This document shows positions 1 through 11,300 of a stretch of DNA of 64,000 nucleotides, in pieces. The stretch spans positions 2,604,001 through 2,668,000 of the forward strand of contig JAMXSV010000008.1 in NCBI GenBank assembly GCA_027559495.1, read 5' to 3'. A program made the translations under genes and the position numbers. The notes below the pieces were generated by a model. It had not been told where the DNA came from. It did no database searches and saw nothing but the letters and a program-made list of their open reading frames with translations. The number at the start of each line of letters is the position of its first letter. The stretch's first letter is position 1. This stretch comes from Aurifilum marmelostoma. Taxonomy: Eukaryota; Ascomycota; Sordariomycetes; Diaporthales; Cryphonectriaceae.

Positions 1-340
1 GTACTGGTTGTTGCTGTTGTCGTACGTGGTCCGGTCGTGCGTGTACTCAGTCTCATGCTCGTGCTCGCCCTCGTCCTCGGCAGCACCGCCTGCATGTGCC
101 ACGTGCTCGTTGCCCTGGCCGTGGTAGGCGCCGGGCGCCTTCTGCTGGTCCTGCTCGCCGGGGGCTCCAGAGATGGACGGCCGACTTGAGGGCGGGCCCA
201 TCTCGGTCTTGACATAGCCACCCTGTTGTGAGTACATGGGGCGGTCCTGGGGGCTGGTGTGGTTGGCAGTCTGGTAAGGCGACTGCAGCGGCGGTGGGTT
301 GTACTGTTGCTGTGGCGTCGGCTGCTGCGCCTGCTGCTGC

Positions 341-373
<33 letters not shown>

Positions 374-1641
374 CGAGAGGGGTCGTAGGTTTGAGACGCT
401 GCGGGGTAAGCAGACATGCTCTGGATGCTGCTTCCAGGAGGCGTGGTGGCTGGAGTGGCAGGCATTGAGCGCGTGTTGCTGATAGTGGTGTCAATGGACA
501 TGGGGTTAGTACCTTGAGCCCCGTTCATGCCCTGCTGCTGTGGCCACTGGTAGTTGTCGGGCCCCATGGCGCCCATCACGCTCGAGGCGCTGGTGGGAGG
601 CGTAGGAAACGTATGCGCGCGGTCGAGCGAGGGCCGGTGAGAGGAGAGTGGCGGCTGAGGGCCAGGCAGGCCCATGGAGTGGTGGTGGTGATGCTGCTGC
701 TGCTGCTGCTGCTGCTGGTGATGCTGGAGGGAGGGCAGGGGAGGAGGCTGCGGCTGGCCGTTCCGCATCTGCGTCTGTTCCGCCTTGCGGCGCTCCGCAG
801 CCTGCATGACCTGCGAGGTTCGGGTCTGATTGGTCGGGTGGTAGAGAAGAGCACCGATGTTGTGCACGAACAATGGGTAGAGCAGCTCGGTGATCTTCTC
901 CTTGTTGGCAAAGTCCAGAGCCCTCTCGAATGGAATCCTGTCGGAAATAAGTTAGGATCAACTCGATTTTTTATTTTTATTTTTATGGTGTATGTGCGTC
1001 TTTAAAAATGAGGACTTACCAGACACCCTTCAGGTGCATCGGGCCAATCTTGACCACATGTCGGACCTTCTCGCTCTTCAGGATGCCGTCCCGCCTTCCT
1101 CTGGTCATACCAGCGACGTTGAGCAGCTTGGTACCGTTGATCATGTGATTGTCTGCCAGCTCTGGTCAGCATCTAGCGCAGCCTAGGGGGATCTGTCTTC
1201 CTTTCACAGAGAGCTCAACTAACCTTCCCTCCGCGCCACGCAGATTCCCCTGGCCTCGACCTGGAAGCACAGGCTGCCCTCGTCCTCCCACAGGGTGGCC
1301 GTCACCCGCGGCTTCATGCCAGGAGGGGCTACCTGGCCGGTGGTGTCAAAGCCGGTGTACTGGTTAGGCATACCTGGCTGTCCAGGGAGGGGGAGCACGT
1401 TGGGCGGCATGCCACCGGGCACGGCAGCCGCCGGGGGCGAGGTGAGGCCGTTTGCATAGCCATACTGAGAGTAAGGGTGGGGAGGCGCCGAGTACTGGGC
1501 GGGACCGGGCGGGAGCAGCGGTGCTTGTGGTGGGGGGTAGTGGGCCATGGACGAGGTGACAGGAGGCGCTGTCGAGCCCGACAGGTGGGGCTGGGGTGAA
1601 TAATACATGCTGGCTGGGTCCTGGGGTGCTGCTGGATTCAT
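1..1641 (-). CDS. stuA: StuA/ASM-1-type APSES transcription factor (3' end outside window)
   Basis: This is a developmental regulator that binds DNA in the nucleus through an APSES (Mbp1-like KilA-N) domain. In related fungi it controls conidiophore patterning and sexual development. The visible exons are 1224-1641, 1020-1152 and 937 down to base 1. The introns at 1153-1223 and 938-1013 (with 1014-1019 as donor GTAAGT) close in phase. The first exon is rich in Pro, Tyr and Gln and ends in the start of the APSES domain ([19 protein letters not shown]). Exon 2 carries [11 protein letters not shown] and the helix-turn-helix core, and exon 3 begins [19 protein letters not shown] and continues into a long Gln/His/Pro-rich tail. 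That tail is still open at base 1, ending near an acidic Glu/His stretch. The ATG at 1639-1641 has G at -3 and gives an N-terminus of typical length before APSES (about 110 residues). A longer frame upstream is listed separately. Family assignment is very secure; the exact start is less so. Confidence 0.93.
331..372 (-). repeat. Poly-Gln CAG/CAA tract in stuA
   Basis: On the + strand this is a CTG repeat with TTG interruptions. In the StuA frame it encodes 13 consecutive Gln. It is an in-frame triplet repeat likely to vary in length between strains. Confidence 0.9.
694..717 (-). repeat. Second poly-Gln tract flanked by His in stuA
   Basis: Eight uninterrupted CTG triplets on the + strand encode eight Gln in StuA. 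They are followed by four His codons (CAT CAC CAC CAC), giving a Gln-His low-complexity segment in the activation-type C-terminal region. Confidence 0.9.
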
Positions 1642-2002
1642 CGCAGGGCCAGCGTCGTAGGAGGATGCGGCGGCGGCGGTGGTGACGGGCCCGCTGACGG
1701 CCTGGTAGTCGGCAGACGAGGGCGTGGGGGGCGTCTTTGCGCCGAGCGAGGGGGGCGGCCGAGGTGTATGAGGAGTGCGATCCCGTCAGGGAGCTGACCG
1801 AGGAGGAGCCCGGGGGCGAGCCTGTCGTGCTTGACGAGTAGGCGTGCTGGGGGTGAACAGGAGGAGGCGGCAGCGAGGGCAGCCTCTCGGTCACGACAAA
1901 CGAGCGGGGCGCGCTGTAGTACGAGATGTCCGAATGACCCCGGGCCGGTACTTGAGAAATCGACGGTAGATCCAGCTTTTCGGCGGGCCTGGCGTTCAGC
2001 AT
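1642..2002 (-). other. Open frame upstream of stuA, joined to it only by a one-base shift
   Basis: Reading down from the ATG at 2000-2002, a protein-like frame begins MLNARPAEKLDLPSISQ and runs through a Ser/Pro-rich segment to about 1757. There the frame that leads into the stuA start at 1641 takes over. The switch falls at a run of six G on the + strand (1750-1755). Reading five G instead of six joins both halves into one uninterrupted frame that continues into MNPAAPQD. No convincing GT-AG intron bridges the two frames: the GTCAGC and GTCTGC donors are poor. Either StuA here has an N-terminal extension of about 120 residues and the assembly has one surplus G, or this is an upstream ORF in the leader. 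The ATG context is weak (T at -3). Confidence 0.5.
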
Positions 2003-3076
2003 GAAAACCGATTGCGCTGACCAGCGAGAGGCCAGGAACGAGTCTAAGGGGTATCTCAGCGGAGGAGACCCAGACTGTTGCGCTCCAGGGTGGTGAAGAC
2101 GAGATCACGAGGGCCGTCAGACAACTGCTGTTGGCGCCCAAGAAGTACGCCCAGGTTGTCTGGAGAGGAGCGTTTGTGTGTGGTGGTTGTTTGGAGGATG
2201 TGCGGGGGGGAAGGCCACAGATGCAGGTCGCAAGATTCTGGGGTCCCAATGCGCGTCGTGACAGGTCGTGAATTCAAAATCAACGCTGCTGCTCAAAAAC
2301 CAATCATTGACGCTTCTGAACCATTGAAGGAGGCCTGGGGGGGGGGGGATTTTCCCTGAGGGGTGCGTTCTGGGAGATGGCGCGGGATGTGTGGTGGGTG
2401 GTGAGGCGGGCTCGTTTCCTGTCAAGGTTGTAGGTTGGTCGTCCTCTCCAAAACCGCTTGAGACTAAAGCCGCCGCCTTGCGCTCTGGGCTGAAGCAAGC
2501 TGGGAATTTCGACAAGAGTCGCAACCACGCTCGGAGGGTGCCAGAGAAGGAAACAAAAGAGGGGCCCTCTGAGAAGGTGGGCTGAGTTGTAGTAGTCGTT
2601 GTTGTTATTGTTGTAGAGCAAGCAGGGTCTTCTGGAGAATCGACATCATAATAACAATACGTTAGCAGGCCGAAAATACTAGTAAAGCCCAAGGGCGTGC
2701 GCGCAGATGTTTTGGAGTGACTGGTGAGGGGTTGTTGGGTCGTCGCAGCAGCTCGAAGCAAGAAAGCGGTTCGCGGCCGTTTGTCTGTGCAATCCGGGGC
2801 TTGGCTTGCTCGAGTGGCGGTGGTGGTGTTACTGGTGCTGGTGCTGGTGCTGGTTGCCGGTGGTGTAGCGGCCCTCTCAGCTGGGAAAAAGGAAGGGCTG
2901 GCTGGGCTTGAGCTGGTGGGGGCGGGCGCCGTTCTTCTTCTTCTCACCTTTCCCGAGATATTGGACTGGTCTGTCTCTCCTCGCACAGGGGGGCAGGCAC
3001 CTGTAGATTGTTGTCGTTGTTGTTGTTGGTGGTGGCGGCCTACTCGACTTGGTGACGATGCACTTGATTGATACGT

Positions 3077-3330
3077 TTGCGAGTGAGGGGTTGGAGAGAG
3101 AAGAGAGGTGGTGTAGTAGTAGGACGAGGAGGGGGGAGGAGGAGGTAAGGAAGGAGAACGAGGAGGGGGGGACAACTTTAGCGAGAGAAGGTGAGAACAA
3201 GATGCGAGAGGAGAGGAAGGATAAGAAGAAGAGGATGAGGATAAGAGGAGAGGGTGAGGGAGGAGGAGGGGGGGGAGAGAGAGAAGAAAAAAAAAAAAAA
3301 GGACGACAATTGTCAAAAAAGAGGCGGCGC
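3077..3330 (-). promoter_or_regulatory. 250-bp purine/pyrimidine strand-asymmetric tract (C/T on stuA strand)
   Basis: On the + strand this segment is nearly all G and A and includes an A15-type run near 3286-3300. On the stuA strand it is a CT-rich tract. Such tracts are typical of fungal promoters near the start site. Alternatively it is a simple low-complexity tract able to form triplex DNA. Confidence 0.45.
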
Positions 3331-3728
3331 AATCAGTGGTGAAGAGGAAGAGTCCGGTCCAGGTCAGGTCCAGGTTGACTGACCAAGAGGATGATGGGAT
3401 GGGTGGACACGTCCAGGTTGATCAGAGCTAAAGTAAACCCAGTCAAGTCCTCTCTCCCAAGGTCAGGCCAAGTCAGTTGTCCAGTTGAAGGGGAGAGGGG
3501 GGAGAGAGAGAGAGAGGAGAGAGAGTTCAGTTCGCCCAGGGAAGGTCAGTTCAGTCGCATCCACAAGCCGGTACATACATACAGTACGGAAAAGAGGAGT
3601 ACCAGAGTACCAACACACCCCGGCACGCACCCCAAGAGAATTCAAATCCGACCTGGACTGTGGACTGGCTGGACCACACACACCTCTGCTCTGTACACCA
3701 CACACTCACACGGACGGTGGCCAGGGTT

Positions 3729-3778
3729 ATGGGGTATGGGTCTGGGTATGGGTCTGGGTAGGTCTGGGTATGGGCCAG
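3729..3778 (+). repeat. Tandem GGGTAT/GGGTCT array with G-quadruplex potential
   Basis: The segment alternates GGGTAT and GGGTCT units, giving at least five GGG runs separated by three bases. It satisfies the G3N(1-7) pattern for an intramolecular G-quadruplex on the strand opposite to stuA mRNA. It is not the fungal telomere repeat TTAGGG. Confidence 0.8.
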
Positions 3779-3818
3779 GGCAAAAAGAGGGTACGGGTAT
3801 GAAAGTGGGGATCGAACT

Positions 3819-3846
3819 ACCACCACCACCACCACCACCACCACCA
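3819..3846 (+). repeat. (ACC)n trinucleotide repeat
   Basis: About nine ACC units in non-coding DNA about 1.8 kb upstream of the stuA upstream frame. Confidence 0.9.
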
Positions 3847-4652
3847 ATACTACGGTACATATTATGGTGGTACACGGTACACCACCTTGTGCTCAATCCT
3901 GTGAGTGGTATCGGTGTACATGGTACCGTGTAGGTGTGTGGGTAGAGAGAGAGAGAGGAGAGGGAGGAAGGCGACCATAGAGGCCCTGTGTGTTGTGTGT
4001 ATGTGTATGTGTGTGGAAAGTCTGAGGAAGAGGACGATGAGGAAGAGAGGAGGGTGAGGATAAACTACTCACTATTACTGTTACAGATACTACCGCTCCT
4101 ACTATTACCGTGCTACAGAATGATCAATGGTATAGTATTATGCACTCCAGCTTGCCACGAGAAGAAGACGTCAAACAGGTCAGCACCACCTGCTTGGCCG
4201 TCGGTACGGGCTCCTCGAGGCCCAGCACCAACAGATGCCTACTTGTGCTGATGTTGCCTAGTGACAGTGCCTGTCATTTGTGCATGGTCACTTGCTGTCT
4301 CTCTCTCTTTTTTTTTTTTTTTTTAACCTACAAGTCAGTCAATTGTTCAGGGAGGGGTGGGTTTGTGTGTTGACGAGATGATGATTTATTTGCTTCAAGA
4401 GACACACCTACACACACACAGAGAGAGAGAAAAGGTCAAGTCTCAAGAGGGCCCACCTCCGGCGAGACGTGAGTGCCAGAGTGACCAGGATCGATCGAAT
4501 CCTTCGCCCACATGTGTTGTTTCTCTTCCGTCGACCTCCTCTCTCCCTCCTCCCTCCCCCCCCCCACAACCACCCCCCTCCTTCTCCTCTTCTTACCTGC
4601 CCCCCAAAGAGAAAAGCCCTCCAGCCTGTCTCCCTCTGTTTCCCTCCTCCCC

Positions 4653-4675
4653 TTTTTTTTTTTTTTTTTTTTTTT
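4653..4675 (+). repeat. T23 homopolymer
   Basis: Twenty-three consecutive T end a long C/T-rich block (4510-4675). A second run of 17 T lies at 4308-4324. Both are non-coding and prone to length error in sequencing. Confidence 0.9.
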
Positions 4676-5349
4676 CGATCTTACAAATATCGTCATCGGC
4701 TGCCAGGTCAGGAAATAAGAAAATTAGAGAAAAAAAAAGTGGGCGGTGTGAGACCACCCCGGGTGAAGAGGAGGGGTAGCATCTGCTCACAGTGATGTGT
4801 CGTCCATCTGCTGCTACTACTTTTATCGTACATTACTGTGCATACATGCATACTAGTACATAGTATATGGCAAGTAGCACACCATTTTCAAGGGTACAGT
4901 GCTACATACACATAGACAGTGCCGTCAACCGTACCGTCACGGATGCAAAGAAGAAAAAGAGACGGGGGTAGGGGGCAAGAGGAGGGGCAGGGGGGGGTCA
5001 TACAGGGTCCCACTTGGCAGCAAGGATGGATCATCAGGGTAGGGGTTTGGCAGGGTAGCAGACGAGGAGGAGGAAGCGACATGAGTGGTAGGTAGAGAGA
5101 GGGTCGGGAGAGGCACAGGAAAAGAGGAGGAGGAAGATTGGAAGACGGAGGGGGGGGGGGAGGTGAGTTGGTGTGGCACGGGCTGCAAGGCTGGAAAGCT
5201 GGCTGGGCCTGTCAGTGCCGCATATCAGCACTGTCCGGAAGGGCCTACCTGGAAGGGGATTCCAGGGGGGACGACGACGAGGGGGAGGAGGGGGAGGGGA
5301 TCAGTATCTGATTACAGTATAGTTTATGGCCACCTCAGAAGCCAGTATG

Positions 5350-5383
5350 GTGTGTGGTGTGTGTGTGTGTGTGTGTATGTGTT
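5350..5383. repeat. (GT)n microsatellite
   Basis: Alternating GT with one ATGT interruption, in non-coding DNA. Confidence 0.9.
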
Positions 5384-8300
5384 GTCTGCCTCAAGAGGGG
5401 ATCAGAAGACGACAGGGGGGAAAAGGAAAAGGAAAAAAAAAAAAAAGAAAAAAGAGGGAGGGCCCAAGAGAACCAGACCCGCTCGTATGTTCGGTTTTCC
5501 AAAGCAGGGTCGAGCAGCTGGGGCGCACCGACACAACTGGGGGGCGGCTGGTGGGGTCTGGTCAACCTGGCGCTGGACGAGACACTGACGGCCTGCTGGC
5601 CATCCACTGGGACTGGAGGGGGGGCGAGGGCAAGGATTGCTGCTGGGGGTGCCAGGGTTGAGGTGGGGCTTAGCGACAAACGTTGGCTCAGGTTCAGGCT
5701 ACTCAACCCCCCTGGCCCAGCCCCAGCCTAGCTGATAAACCACTGTGGCACCCCCGCGGGGGGCGTCTGGCAAGAGATAGCAGCAATACCTTTGTTAGCA
5801 TAGTAGTGCTGTAGTGATGTTCTGCAGTGCCCTGACGTGGCATACTACGTGCAGTAGGACAATGTGTTCAGTTTGTATCTGCAGCAACTGCTAAGTATTA
5901 GTATTACTACGACCATGACTGTGTAGTTTACTATGCGTCTGTTTCTGGTTTTGTGGTACTCTCCTCTATGCAAAAGCACGCTATTTCATAGATACAGTAT
6001 ACTGTGGCAATGCTACATGGTACTTGATCTGTACTAATAGCCGGGACAGAGGGAGGGCGCGGCAGTAGAAAATCACGTACATAAGAAAGGTGGTAGCGCT
6101 CACCTTTCAGTAGTGGCGCCCCGATGGATCCTTGGTCGGGGATCGTTTGCCCGTTCGCGCAGGCAAGAGTAGTAGCGGGCTCGGGTATGCACACGAAAAA
6201 AAGAAAAGAAATCAATCAAAGGGAAGAAAAAAAAAGTGGGAGATGGCTGGGGATGTACCCGCCCTCGCTCTTCACCTGCCGATGGTACATTGAGCCCTGG
6301 TAGTGACGTCCCGATTTGTAAATCTCGTCGGTAGGTAGTAGTGCATGCGGTTCGTGGCCGGGACGATGTACTGTGGCATATTATGCACACATTGCGAGCT
6401 AGCTCGCTACTTGTAGTCCCTATGCCCTCAGCATTGACCTTGGCTGTCCCTATCAAACTCTGCACCAGAACAGAGGAAGAGGATCCGGTCTCATCATGAC
6501 TGATGGACAGAAAGGGAGACCTCACACCTCGCAGTACAACCATCACCAGAAGCAGGAGGGGAGGGTTTTGCTCTTACAAGGTTACACTCAACTGATGAGG
6601 GGTGAGTGACTTTTCGTTCCAGAGTGGGCCGACATGGGCCTCCTTGGGGTGTACTTGTACATAGTGGGAGGAGGGCAAGTTCAAACCCAGTACCACTACG
6701 GACTGCACAGATTTCATAGTATTGGTTGTTCTCAGTGCGGTTTAGTGGTGAAGAAGATGATGGCGGAGGGATCGGGAGGGTGCCCATCCCGGCAGCATGC
6801 TTCAGTGTACGACTACTATGTAGCCAGGATGAGAACCCCGGGCTCTCGGCCACATCACATCCATGGGCTCGGTAAGGTGCGAAATGCATAATCCGTCACT
6901 GTATCCACCGGCCAGCCGTTGTGGACTCGACCGCGGCTCGATTGTGCATGCCACCGTTGCTGTCGTGGTGGCTCGACCTTTTCTTTCATCATCTGCTTCT
7001 TGCCCTCTGTCTTGTCCGTCCGCATCGCAAGATCATGAGTTCACCCCGTCTCCCACCGAGAGGGGATAAGGAGGGGGCTGGGACCGATTCGATCGACGGC
7101 AAGCAGAGTAGACATTTCCATGGAGGGTTTAGTTCGCCCTGGCTCCTCCATCTCACACCGCCACCCTTCGGGATATACCATCATAGCACCATGTACGTAC
7201 GTATTGCTAGACTTGACTTTATGTACAGTATTAGGCCAACACGGAGCTAGCGCTCGGCCGTGGTTTGCTGCCAGAGCGCGCACTGCTATTCTGGCTCTGC
7301 GGTTGTGCGCGGTAAGGATCAGGTATCTGTCTGCACACAGTACTGGAGAAGCAGAGAACAGCCCCGAGAAAGGGTCAAGGCTCCGAGGTTGGTGGGATGT
7401 TCTTGACGGACGGGCGGTCGCCTCCTCCTTGCTCAGATTTCTGTCCTTGCTTGCCTTCAGTAGCCCGGGTGACTTGCAGAGATAGATCCTCCGGCCGAGA
7501 AGGCTTCGGGACCTTGTTGAAGGATGCGCTGGCGATCCCTTCTGATCTCTCCTTTGCTGACGAGGTCTCAAGTCTCCGCCCCAGTCTCGTCCAGGCCAAG
7601 GTTGTTCTGCCGAAAGAGAAAAAAAAAGAGTCACGTCAGTCCAAAGTGCCCGGCAAACTGCGGCTCTCCCCGCCCCGCCATCTTTCTTGCATGCAGAAAC
7701 GTCCATCGATCTGGCATTCGGCAAGAGGCCCCATTCACCAAACGGGACGCTTATGCTTCATGATAGGCTTTTGTCACCGCCAGCTTCCCTGAAGGAGCAT
7801 CCGGCTCTCACGTCGCCGCCCGTCGTCATTTGTCAGCCACATTTCTCGCAGCGCATGCTGCATGGCAGATCAATGTCAAGGTTGTATCTTTCAATCTCAA
7901 CCTATGTGGTGCACAAACACAGTATGACGCACGGGCCATGACTGTGCCGCGATTAGGTCGGGGCGGGGGGGGGGGGGGCCAGAGACACTAGATCCTGACC
8001 CTGGCTGTACTTTTATCTGCCAATCACAAAAATCAGAGCAGTCCAGGGGCCGCAGCGAAGGGCCGAACGAAGATACGCCGTCTGGCCACCCTTGCCGCGA
8101 TGTCGTCCGCTGGCCACCTCAGGTGGCCGCCTGAACTGGCCGTCACACAATCATATCCTCGTTCGTCAAAAATCCAGCCCGCCAGCGCAGTGCCACTGGG
8201 AGATACACGGGTGGCCTTCGAGGACCAAGAGCGAGTCATTTGCTCTGCGGAATCGGGAAGCCGACATCCGCCCCATAGGAGGTACAGGTCCTGAGAGGAG

Positions 8301-11300
8301 GGTTCAAGCCTGTCTTCACCCGGCCACAACAGCATCAGCACACAAGTTGTTTGTGATCGTATGCGAACCCCCACCCCCCAAATCTGCTGATCTTGAGCCG
8401 TGTTTGTGTCAGTGAGTGACTTATCGAACTGGTGTGGGAGACGTGGTCCCAACAAAGACAAGGCTCTGGTAACATGGCCGGACAATAGGGTTCCTCGCAG
8501 GCTGACGAGGGAGGTCAGCACGGGCCAGGTGAGACTGCTGCCTCCATCGATACCCTGTGGTGGTTTCCATCCTTGCACAGGTGCAGTTGGTTAACCCCGG
8601 AGCGCGCTCGCCTCTGATAACCCCTGGACGGCCAGGAGCAGGGGCTGGGCCTTTGCTCAGTAGAGGAGTACTCCGCGGTACGCAGCACCCGGTAGTTTCC
8701 ATAGTGTGCTGTATCCCTGTTATCCGCGCGCTAGCTCTCCCACAGCTGCATGTGCTGCTCCTCCAGAGAGCTTATTCCAAAGCCACACGGTAGCCACCAC
8801 CTCAGCCTTGTTGGGTTCTCGAAGGACTGATCTCGAAGCCGTCCGTGGCAGGCGTGGCACGATGGGTTGCAGAGAGCTCGAGTCAGCGGTCCAAGATTTG
8901 TCTGGCCCCGGCGCCAAAGAAAGTTTGCAAGCGACAACAAGCGGGAGTATCATTGGCAAATGGTGCGGCATGGTGGTCCCTGTGAGTTGGCCACATGCGA
9001 AGAGGTATCCTTGTCGATCCGGAGTGTCAGAGATGCCGTGGGATTCGACCACCCTTCTTCTTTGGTCCTTCATGCTGTACAATGTATCGTAGTACGTATC
9101 CCGTCCGATCGATAAGGGGGCCTTGCTGCTGTCTCAGAGGGGGAACAATATCATGAGGACACGAGTTTCGAGGAGTTCATGAAGGGAGAAGGATCCTGCC
9201 ATCACTCACCATGACTTCTTGAGAGGGCCAGGAGCCGGGGGAAGCTCAACGTCACCAGACGAGAGGTCCCCTCAACCTGCATAGAAGCGAGACGCGAGAT
9301 GACCCGCTTGTCCGCCCGGGTACGTGCAACGAGGCCGTGTGAGGATGAACAAGCCGCAAAAGCCGACTCGAGTCCGTTTTTCGGCGATGGACGAAAGCCC
9401 ACACCAACCACCCATGAGCTGTCTCTCCTACCAAGTAGTACTGTTACAGCGCAATGTACCGTAAGTAGTGAGAAGTGAGATGGGGGATTGAGACACGCTA
9501 CCGACCACAACAACAATGCTGCTACTGTGGATATGCAGGGGGGGAACAAAGCGGTCGCTGCTGCAGGGAGCTCTGGCCGCGTCTTGTTTTCTTCAGCAGA
9601 AGAAGCACGACGCAGTGGCGGACAGGCCCGCATGCTTTGCCGGCATGCCCTGTTCTGGTGGCGTCCTGCAAGCTCAACAAGCGCAGACGCGGATCCGACA
9701 ATCACTTGCTGATCAAGTCTCGGCCCAGGCCTGGCCTAGGACGATCGTGGCGAGGGGTGCAGATGTGGGAGCGTGGGGAGATGCGGGCGTCGCATGCAGC
9801 CAATGCAGCCAGGTTCTAGGGCAGGGGCAAGCTGCCCATAACCCCATGAGCAGAGAGAATGTCAAAATATCAGGCCGACCAGGGGCCCTTGAATGTTGAA
9901 GAGCCAGGTCAAAAAGCCAGGCTTTTGCCGCGAAGAACAGAAACTTGAGGATGTTGACCTCGTCGCGTCGCACTGCAGCGCAATTGCCGATATCCAGAAC
10001 GGCAGTACCTTGACCCTAAAGCCCGGAACGAGCACAGGAAACACCTGTGGGTGTCTGAGGTGAGGTGGGTAACGATTCGCAGCAATTGGCCGTTGTCCAA
10101 TGTGGGGATGAATCAAGATTAATAGCAAGAGCAAAGAGGAGGGGTGGGAGAGGGCAACTGCGAAGGTGTCGTGGTCGCCAACTTTAGCTTAGTCATTCTC
10201 CTTCCCAAGTGCACGAGGGTCACACTTTCCTTCAACAGCCCAAGGTTGGATCGTGTCGAATCCTCCTGCTTCGATTTATCCAGCCCGACGGACCATGACC
10301 TCGCCATCTTGCCTATCCGCACCTCCCTCCCTGCTGCAACTGCAATGCAATGTCGATGCACAAGCAAGATCCTGATGCACCTTCTCGTGCGATACAGACC
10401 CTGGCCCTGGACGAGCCGAGCCAGTCAGCAGCGCGGGCGCGGACGCCTCCTGGTTTTCAATTCGCAGAGCCTCCAACGTGGCGATTCGATACGAGATTTT
10501 GGGGGTCACAGTGGCATATGCACAGAATCCTCCGGGTCACCTCTTTGCCATACTCTATCCCGGTAGATTGGGATGCAATGCTGGGCCGACACATGGACGT
10601 GGACGTCGATCTGCACATGCAACGCCAAGCAGTCGCTTTCGATTCGCGCATCTGGCTTTCATCTGACCACGGCCCAGCATGGCGCGGGAACCTCTGAACT
10701 GTCTGCTGTGCGCCAATAGAACCTTGACCTCAGGCCTCGACAATCTGGCTTTTGGCTTGTCGCCACGAACCCATACATACTCTCCCGCTTTGCAGGAGCT
10801 CCTCCTTGTCCGGCACGATGTAACGAGGCAACCTTCGTCCGTGGTATACTATACACCCCTTGGCGTGGGGTGCCATGCCTCCTGCCTGCTCTCCGGTACC
10901 ATGCTGCGCTGTCCTGTGAAGCTGGATATGCTTCGACGTTACCTACGACGGTTTCGTCCAAAAGCTGTTCTCATATCCTCGGTCCTGGTAGCAGCGGCTG
11001 TTTGGGCTCAGGCCAAGGTTCGGATATGTACATCGCAGGCGCGCATGCAATACCAATGCGAGATCTCAGGCGTCCTGCTACATAGTACATCCGTACCCAC
11101 ATCGACTTTGCAGGGGCGATCCCGTCCCTGGTCCAGGTGTCTTTCTGCAGTGCATTGGCTTCTGCAGCCTGGGGAAGAGCCGCAGTGCAGTGCAGCAACA
11201 TGGCCCGAGCCAAGCCTGCAAGCATAGCCCGGCCGGCAAACATGCACGTCTTGCATTAGAAGAAAAAAGAAAGAAAAAAAAAGAAAGCAAGTCATGCAGC

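Larger units (their letters stand above)
2003..5900 (-). promoter_or_regulatory. Probable long 5' leader and promoter region of stuA
   Basis: No open frame here resembles a conserved protein. The strand is strongly skewed in blocks: 3077-3330 is almost pure purine on + (so C/T-rich on the stuA strand), as are 3485-3535 and 5085-5165. 4510-4680 is C/T-rich on +. Long pyrimidine tracts on the coding strand commonly precede transcription starts in filamentous fungi, and stuA homologues are known for long leaders. I infer that the leader and core promoter lie here; no exact start can be read. Confidence 0.4.

Noticed and set aside
2117..3316. 399-codon minus-strand open frame
   Set aside because: It is a translation of pyrimidine-rich low-complexity DNA (Ser/Pro/Thr/Leu runs), best explained as the stuA leader or promoter.
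7041..7724. 227-codon minus-strand open frame in the desert
   Set aside because: No family resemblance, no signal or membrane segment, Arg/Ser-rich chance-like composition, and overlapping frames of similar length on both strands.
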